NCBI RefSeq assembly: GCF_900545205.1
Contig: NZ_UQYC01000019.1
Coordinates: 1 to 25,910, forward strand
DNA: 25,910 nucleotides
Reading direction: 5' to 3'
DNA from: an uncultured Veillonella sp.
GTDB taxonomy: Bacteria; Bacillota; Negativicutes; Veillonellales; Veillonellaceae
Shown here piece after piece: positions 22,280-25,910 of the stretch (within the stretch, counting starts at the first letter, position 1; each line of letters opens with the position of its first letter). The notes under the pieces are model-generated. The model was given only the letters and a program-made list of their open reading frames with translations. It did not search any database and was not told where the DNA came from. The translations under genes were made by a program, and so were the position numbers.

Positions 22280-23563
22280 TTAGAATACGTTTACTAAATC
22301 GATTGTTTGGTTGCGGTTAGGGCCAACGGATACGATACCCAAAGGTACACCTGTTACTTCTGCAATGCGTTCTACATATTTGCGAGCATTTTCAGGAAGA
22401 TCTTCGTATTTGCGGATACCAGAGATATCTGTTTCCCAACCTGGCAATGTTTCGTAAACAGCTTCGCATGCTTCAAGATCTTTCAAGTTAGCTGGGAAGC
22501 CTTCTACATCTTTACCATTCAATTTGTAACCTACGCAGATTTTCAATTCTTTGAAGGAATCAAGGATATCCAAACGTGTAATTGCTAAGTAATCTAAGCT
22601 GTTAAGACCAGCAGCATATTTTACAACCATAAGGTCTAACCAACCACAACGACGAGGACGACCAGTTACAGTACCGAACTCATGTCCAAGCTCACGAAGG
22701 TTGTCGCCAGTTTCATCAAGAAGTTCTGTAGGGAATGGACCGGCACCAACGCGTGTTGCGTACGCTTTTACAACGCCGAAGATATTTTTCAAGTAGTTTG
22801 GACCAATACCCGCGCCTGTGGAAGCACCACCAGCGATTGGATGAGAGGATGTTACGAATGGATATGTACCATGGTCAAGGTCAAGCATAGTAGCTTGAGC
22901 GCCTTCGAACAATACCTTTTTGTCCTCTTTAACTGCTTTCAAAACAGCGATGTTAGTATCTGTTACATATGGTTTCAATGCTTCAGCATATTTGATGTAA
23001 TCTGCTAAGATTTCATCATAGTTAACAGGTTCAGCATCATACACTTTAGTAAGCATTTTGTTTTTGAATTCTACATTGTATGCTAATTTTTGTTTGAATG
23101 TTTCAAGGTCATACAAGTCACAGATACGGATGCCGATACGGTTAATTTTATCAGCGTAGCAAGGACCGATACCATTTTTAGTAGTACCGATTTTAGCATC
23201 ACCTTTAGATGCTTCCTCTGCATTATCTAAAGCGATATGATATGGCATGATAACATGCGCACGGTCGGAAATATGAAGGGATTTTGCAGATTTACCTTGT
23301 TTTTCAAGGCCTTCGATTTCTTGTAACAATACTTTAGGGTCGATTACAACACCAGTACCCACGATATTTTGTTTGTTATCGTACAAAATGCCACTTGGTA
23401 AAAGGCGAAGAGCAAATGCTTTGTCATCTACTACAACAGTATGACCTGCATTATTACCACCTTGACTGCGCACTACAACGTCTGCACGTTCCGCGATCCA
23501 GTCAACGATTTTACCTTTACCCTCGTCACCCCATTGAGTGCCGATAACCATACTTGTTGCCAT
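22280..23563 (-). CDS. purA: Adenylosuccinate synthetase
   Basis: A 427-residue enzyme joining IMP and aspartate with GTP hydrolysis to form adenylosuccinate, the first committed step to AMP. Hallmarks are the P-loop-like GTQWGDEGKGKIVDW with catalytic D13, H41 in NNAGHTVV, LFEGAQATMLDLDHGTYPFV, the TGRPRRCGWLD segment and the C-terminal VSVGPNRNQTI. The length is as expected. The start at 23563 has GGAGGA 8 bases upstream and gives the canonical N-terminus; a longer in-frame start at 23605 would add 14 unrelated residues. purB, the next enzyme of the pathway, lies at the right edge of the window, separated by a transporter and toxin-antitoxin debris. Confidence 0.98.
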   Translation of the reverse strand: MATSMVIGTQWGDEGKGKIVDWIAERADVVVRSQGGNNAGHTVVVDDKAFALRLLPSGILYDNKQNIVGTGVVIDPKVLLQEIEGLEKQGKSAKSLHISDRAHVIMPYHIALDNAEEASKGDAKIGTTKNGIGPCYADKINRIGIRICDLYDLETFKQKLAYNVEFKNKMLTKVYDAEPVNYDEILADYIKYAEALKPYVTDTNIAVLKAVKEDKKVLFEGAQATMLDLDHGTYPFVTSSHPIAGGASTGAGIGPNYLKNIFGVVKAYATRVGAGPFPTELLDETGDNLRELGHEFGTVTGRPRRCGWLDLMVVKYAAGLNSLDYLAITRLDILDSFKELKICVGYKLNGKDVEGFPANLKDLEACEAVYETLPGWETDISGIRKYEDLPENARKYVERIAEVTGVPLGIVSVGPNRNQTIDLVNVF

Positions 23564-23637
23564 ATCTATATCCTCCATGTGAAAGTCTAAATAATTCACT
23601 AACATTATACAACAATGTTCGGACTCTGTGAAAGTAT

Positions 23638-23910
23638 TTATACAAATTCAATCTTTAGTTTCTTCCCAAAGGCGTGAGCAATTTTCTGTAATGTTTTTAA
23701 AGACGGATTACCATTACCATTTTCAATCTTACTAATATCTGACTGTGTAATACCTGTTAATTCAGATAACTGCATTTGTGTCATATGAGCTGCTAATCGC
23801 GCCTCAACTATATTCTGAATAATTTGGTACTCATCATCTAATGTATCCCACTCTTTTTTAAACTTAGGATTTTTCAATTGTTTCTCTAAATATTGATCTA
23901 ACGTTTCCAT
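23638..23910 (-). CDS. HigA-like XRE-family antitoxin, apparently orphan
   Basis: A 90-residue helix-turn-helix protein. The N-terminal part (LDQYLEKQLKNPKFKKEWDT, then EYQIIQNIVEAR) and the XRE domain (MTQMQLSELTGITQSDISKI, ENGNGNPSLKTLQKIA, GKKLKIEFV) match antitoxins encoded downstream of HigB/Gp49-like toxins. The start at 23910 uses GAGAGG located inside the degraded toxin gene, one base past its stop. No intact toxin is present, so it survives alone, possibly as a repressor or as an anti-toxin against related elements. It lies 74 bp upstream of purA in the same orientation, so readthrough into purA is possible. Confidence 0.88.
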   Translation of the reverse strand: METLDQYLEKQLKNPKFKKEWDTLDDEYQIIQNIVEARLAAHMTQMQLSELTGITQSDISKIENGNGNPSLKTLQKIAHAFGKKLKIEFV

Positions 23911-23911
23911 A

Positions 23912-24040
23912 TTATGTATACCTCTCGATATAATCGTTTTTATATTTTATAGCTAATTCAATAGCACTCTTAGGTGTTTTCATGGATTTCTTTACAAAAC
24001 CATTTGTTAAAACAATTCATTTTCCCACAAAGAAGAAATC
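23912..24040 (-). pseudogene. Remnant of a HigB/Gp49-like toxin
   Basis: Reading toward the antitoxin, the last 34 codons give IVLTNGFVKKSMKTPKSAIE and a tail ending YIERYT with a stop at 23912-23914. The NGFVKK-x-x-KTP segment is the conserved C-terminal motif of HigB-type toxins. A TGA at 24017-24019 interrupts the frame just before it. A few codons upstream (FFFVG) fit the preceding strand of the toxin, but no further toxin sequence or start codon is recognisable. The toxin has therefore lost most of its N-terminal part. Its surviving end still supplies the antitoxin's ribosome binding site. Confidence 0.7.
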
Positions 24041-24149
24041 TTTACTTAAATTATATGTTAAAACATATATTCAGTAAAGATATTGAGATATAGAAATTTA
24101 AACTCTTACTACATCCAATATAAGTATCTAGCCCCTTAAAGTAAACAAA

Positions 24150-24176
24150 TGGGAGGTGACCAATGGTCACCTCCCA
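24150..24176 (-). terminator. Terminator of the MFS transporter gene
   Basis: A 12-bp perfect stem (TGGGAGGTGACC / GGTCACCTCCCA) with an AAT loop. The minus-strand tail is T-rich (TTTGTTTACTTT). It lies about 100 bp past the stop at 24279. Confidence 0.72.
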
Positions 24177-24278
24177 GGTATTGACATTTTAACTAGTCAA
24201 AATATTCTATTTTAGTTTTTCACACTATTTATCGACTTACATGCCATTACATCTTTAATATGATTCATTGCATCGATA

Positions 24279-25427
24279 TTATTTTGGTTCTTTCAACCAA
24301 AAGCTCATGAGTAGTCCTACAGCCCCTACAGGGATCAGTGTCATCAATGCGGTTTGTACGTCATAGATATCGGCTATATGACCCACATATGGCGCTACAA
24401 GGCCACCTAAGGTAATACCAAGGCCTAGTGTAATACCTGATGCAAAGCCTGCATTTTTAGCAAGGTATTTTTGACCTAGTACCGTAATTGGACCGTATTG
24501 TGAGAATACACCAAAGGCCATTGGGATCATGGCGCCGAAAAAGCCCCATATATTAGGCACAAAGATAAAGACTAAAACAGATGGCAAGAAGATAAGATTG
24601 CCTAAGCGAACTGTTTTAAGGAAGCCTAATTTATCTGACAACGCCCCGCCCATATAGGTAAGAACAGCGCCCATTGCAAAGTACATGGTTAAAGCTAAAC
24701 TCGATGCACTGGCTTCTCCGTTGATAACTGTAATATACAAAATAGGAATAAAGATGGATAATACAGAGAATAGTATAGATCGAGAAGCAATGACAAAGAA
24801 TAATTTGCCAAAGCTAACCCAATCGTTAGTGCCACTATTAGTAGATTTAGCAGAGCTTTTACTTTCACCAATAGCATCGGTATCTGTAGAGCCAGTAAAG
24901 GCATACACATACAATAACACACCAATTAAGGCAATGGCCGTGAACAACCAAAGGAATTGACCGCCAAAAACGTACACACCACCAGCAAGGAGCGGCCCCA
25001 ATGCAAAACCAGCACTGCCGCCCACTGCAAAGCGCCCCATAGCATTACCAAGCTCATTGGATTGCATACGATTTACAAGAAGTGCCGCCTCAGGATGGAA
25101 CAATGCAGCCCCAAGACCTGCAATGAGCGATAGAGCAAGTATCATCTCATAGCTCGTCGCCAGTGCAATGGAACTAATGGAGACTAATGTTATGGAAAAG
25201 CCTACTGGAATAAACCAAGGCACGCGCCACCGATCCGCCACATAGCCCAAGATAGGTTGGGCTACAGAAGCCACGATGGTGTTACAGAAAATGATAGATG
25301 CTGATTGATAGTAGTTAAGCCCAAAGTTAGCGATAAAAAACGGTATAAGCGCCGCTAGCGAACCTTGTCCAAAGTCATTAATACAATGAAAAATAGGCGG
25401 TCCGTACTTTCGTATGATACGTTTCAT
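24279..25427 (-). CDS. MFS transporter, fosmidomycin-resistance (Fsr)-like
   Basis: A 382-residue inner-membrane proton-coupled exporter with twelve predicted hydrophobic helices in two bundles, separated by a Ser/Thr-rich cytosolic loop (about 180-203). The first helix region FHCINDFGQGSLAALIPFFI and the motif LGYVADRWRVPWFIP (motif A between helices 2 and 3), followed by GLGAALFHPEAALLVNRM, are characteristic of the Fsr group, whose E. coli member exports fosmidomycin. Substrate here is unknown; the same group may export other small molecules. AGGAGG precedes the ATG. It sits between purB and purA on the same strand but has its own terminator, and a purB terminator precedes it. Confidence 0.88.
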   Translation of the reverse strand: MKRIIRKYGPPIFHCINDFGQGSLAALIPFFIANFGLNYYQSASIIFCNTIVASVAQPILGYVADRWRVPWFIPVGFSITLVSISSIALATSYEMILALSLIAGLGAALFHPEAALLVNRMQSNELGNAMGRFAVGGSAGFALGPLLAGGVYVFGGQFLWLFTAIALIGVLLYVYAFTGSTDTDAIGESKSSAKSTNSGTNDWVSFGKLFFVIASRSILFSVLSIFIPILYITVINGEASASSLALTMYFAMGAVLTYMGGALSDKLGFLKTVRLGNLIFLPSVLVFIFVPNIWGFFGAMIPMAFGVFSQYGPITVLGQKYLAKNAGFASGITLGLGITLGGLVAPYVGHIADIYDVQTALMTLIPVGAVGLLMSFWLKEPK

Positions 25428-25540
25428 ATAACCTCCTAATACAATAGCTAATTTTCCCTAAGATACAGAGATGCTTACTAGGAAACTAGCTCGTAATTGT
25501 CTGTAAAACAGTGAAAATAACAGGTTGCTTTCAAAATAAA

Positions 25541-25600
25541 AAGGATAGATATAGCCAACAGCCTACTGCTTGTACCATAGGCTTGTTGGTCTATACCTAC
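25541..25600 (-). terminator. Terminator of purB
   Basis: A long imperfect hairpin: left arm CCAACAGCCTA (25555-25565) pairs with TAGGCTTGTTGG (25578-25589) with one bulged base, extended by weaker pairing outside. The minus-strand tail is TTTTTATTTT. Confidence 0.75.
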
Positions 25601-25638
25601 CCTAGTCTTTCATATGTTATATGGGAAGTACCCTACAA

Positions 25639-25910
25639 TTATAGGCCAAAGCGAGCCATGATTGTATCAACATGTTTTAACAATTTATGAGGATCGAAGC
25701 ATGCATCGATTTCTTCAGCAGTCATATATTTCTTGATGTTTTCATCAGATTTAAGACCTGTAGCGAAATCTTTACCTTCAAGCCAACGTTCCATAGCGTA
25801 TTTTTGAACCCAACGGTATGCTTCATCACGTACTGCACCTTTATCTACAAGGTGAGTCAAAATTGTTTGGCTGAATACAAGGCCACCTGTAAGGTTGAGG
25901 TTTTTAAGCA
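25639..25910 (-). CDS. purB: Adenylosuccinate lyase, C-terminal part (5' end outside window)
   Basis: The last 90 codons of an open frame that continues past the right edge. The translation LNLTGGLVFSQTILTHLVDK, then GAVRDEAYRWVQKYAMERW and TAEEIDACFDPHKLLKHVDT matches the C-terminal domain of adenylosuccinate lyase. That enzyme splits adenylosuccinate into AMP and fumarate and also acts earlier in purine synthesis on SAICAR. The lyase signature loop is outside the window, so the call rests on this domain and on the proximity of purA. The frame is open to the edge and ends normally, with a terminator about 40 bp downstream. Confidence 0.93.
   Translation of the reverse strand, partial: LKNLNLTGGLVFSQTILTHLVDKGAVRDEAYRWVQKYAMERWLEGKDFATGLKSDENIKKYMTAEEIDACFDPHKLLKHVDTIMARFGL

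Noticed and set aside
24685..24960. Antisense frame within the MFS gene
   Set aside because: A shadow of the transporter coding sequence with no independent start signals.

Overview
The window reads as chromosomal DNA of a low-GC diderm Firmicute, most likely Veillonella (Negativicutes). This is inferred from three things: Firmicute-like housekeeping genes (purA, purB, dinB, a YutG-type PgpA), a trimeric autotransporter that requires an outer membrane, and the set of oxygen-defence genes (Sod, heme catalase) known from oral veillonellae. Almost every gene lies on the minus strand. The only plus-strand genes are a carboxymuconolactone-decarboxylase-family gene and a secreted protein of unknown function.

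Layout from left to right. 1-3600 holds the start of a Mn-type superoxide dismutase, a nicotinamidase-like hydrolase, a PgpA-type phosphatase with a small secreted protein, YjdM, and a divergent MerR/CMD pair around a MerR-type promoter. 3600-4900 holds a Phd/RelE toxin-antitoxin pair under a perfect 14+3+14 palindrome, then an ECF transporter S component. 4960-11500 is the most unusual region: ten consecutive same-strand genes for small, mostly acidic cytosolic proteins. They include recognisable DUF2695, LRR, DUF1877, SUKH-like, HEAT-like, Imm26-like and DUF2262 members, several of which are polymorphic-toxin immunity families. No toxin gene is present, so this looks like an orphan immunity array. 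Four perfect or near-perfect 12-bp tandem repeats lie in its leader.

11700-16300 is a surface and envelope block: a 714-residue trimeric autotransporter adhesin with an unusual coiled-coil tail after its membrane anchor, tRNA-Arg(CCU), an e(P4)-like acid phosphatase and a secreted protein of unknown function. 16400-19450 carries an intact heme catalase and a secreted PL1 pectate lyase. 19550-21800 carries a small conserved protein and an arsR-dinB operon in which a cysteine-rich metal or redox sensor precedes error-prone DNA polymerase IV. 22280-25910 has purA, an orphan HigA-like antitoxin with a decayed HigB toxin remnant, an Fsr-type MFS exporter and the 3' end of purB. purA and purB together make AMP from IMP.

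Regulation visible in the sequence: sod and katA share the same 13-bp core of a Fur/PerR-like palindrome, in the same orientation and about 105-120 bp upstream of each start codon, which suggests one peroxide or iron regulon. Intrinsic terminators flank most transcription units. Family assignments come from reading motifs by eye; no database search was run.
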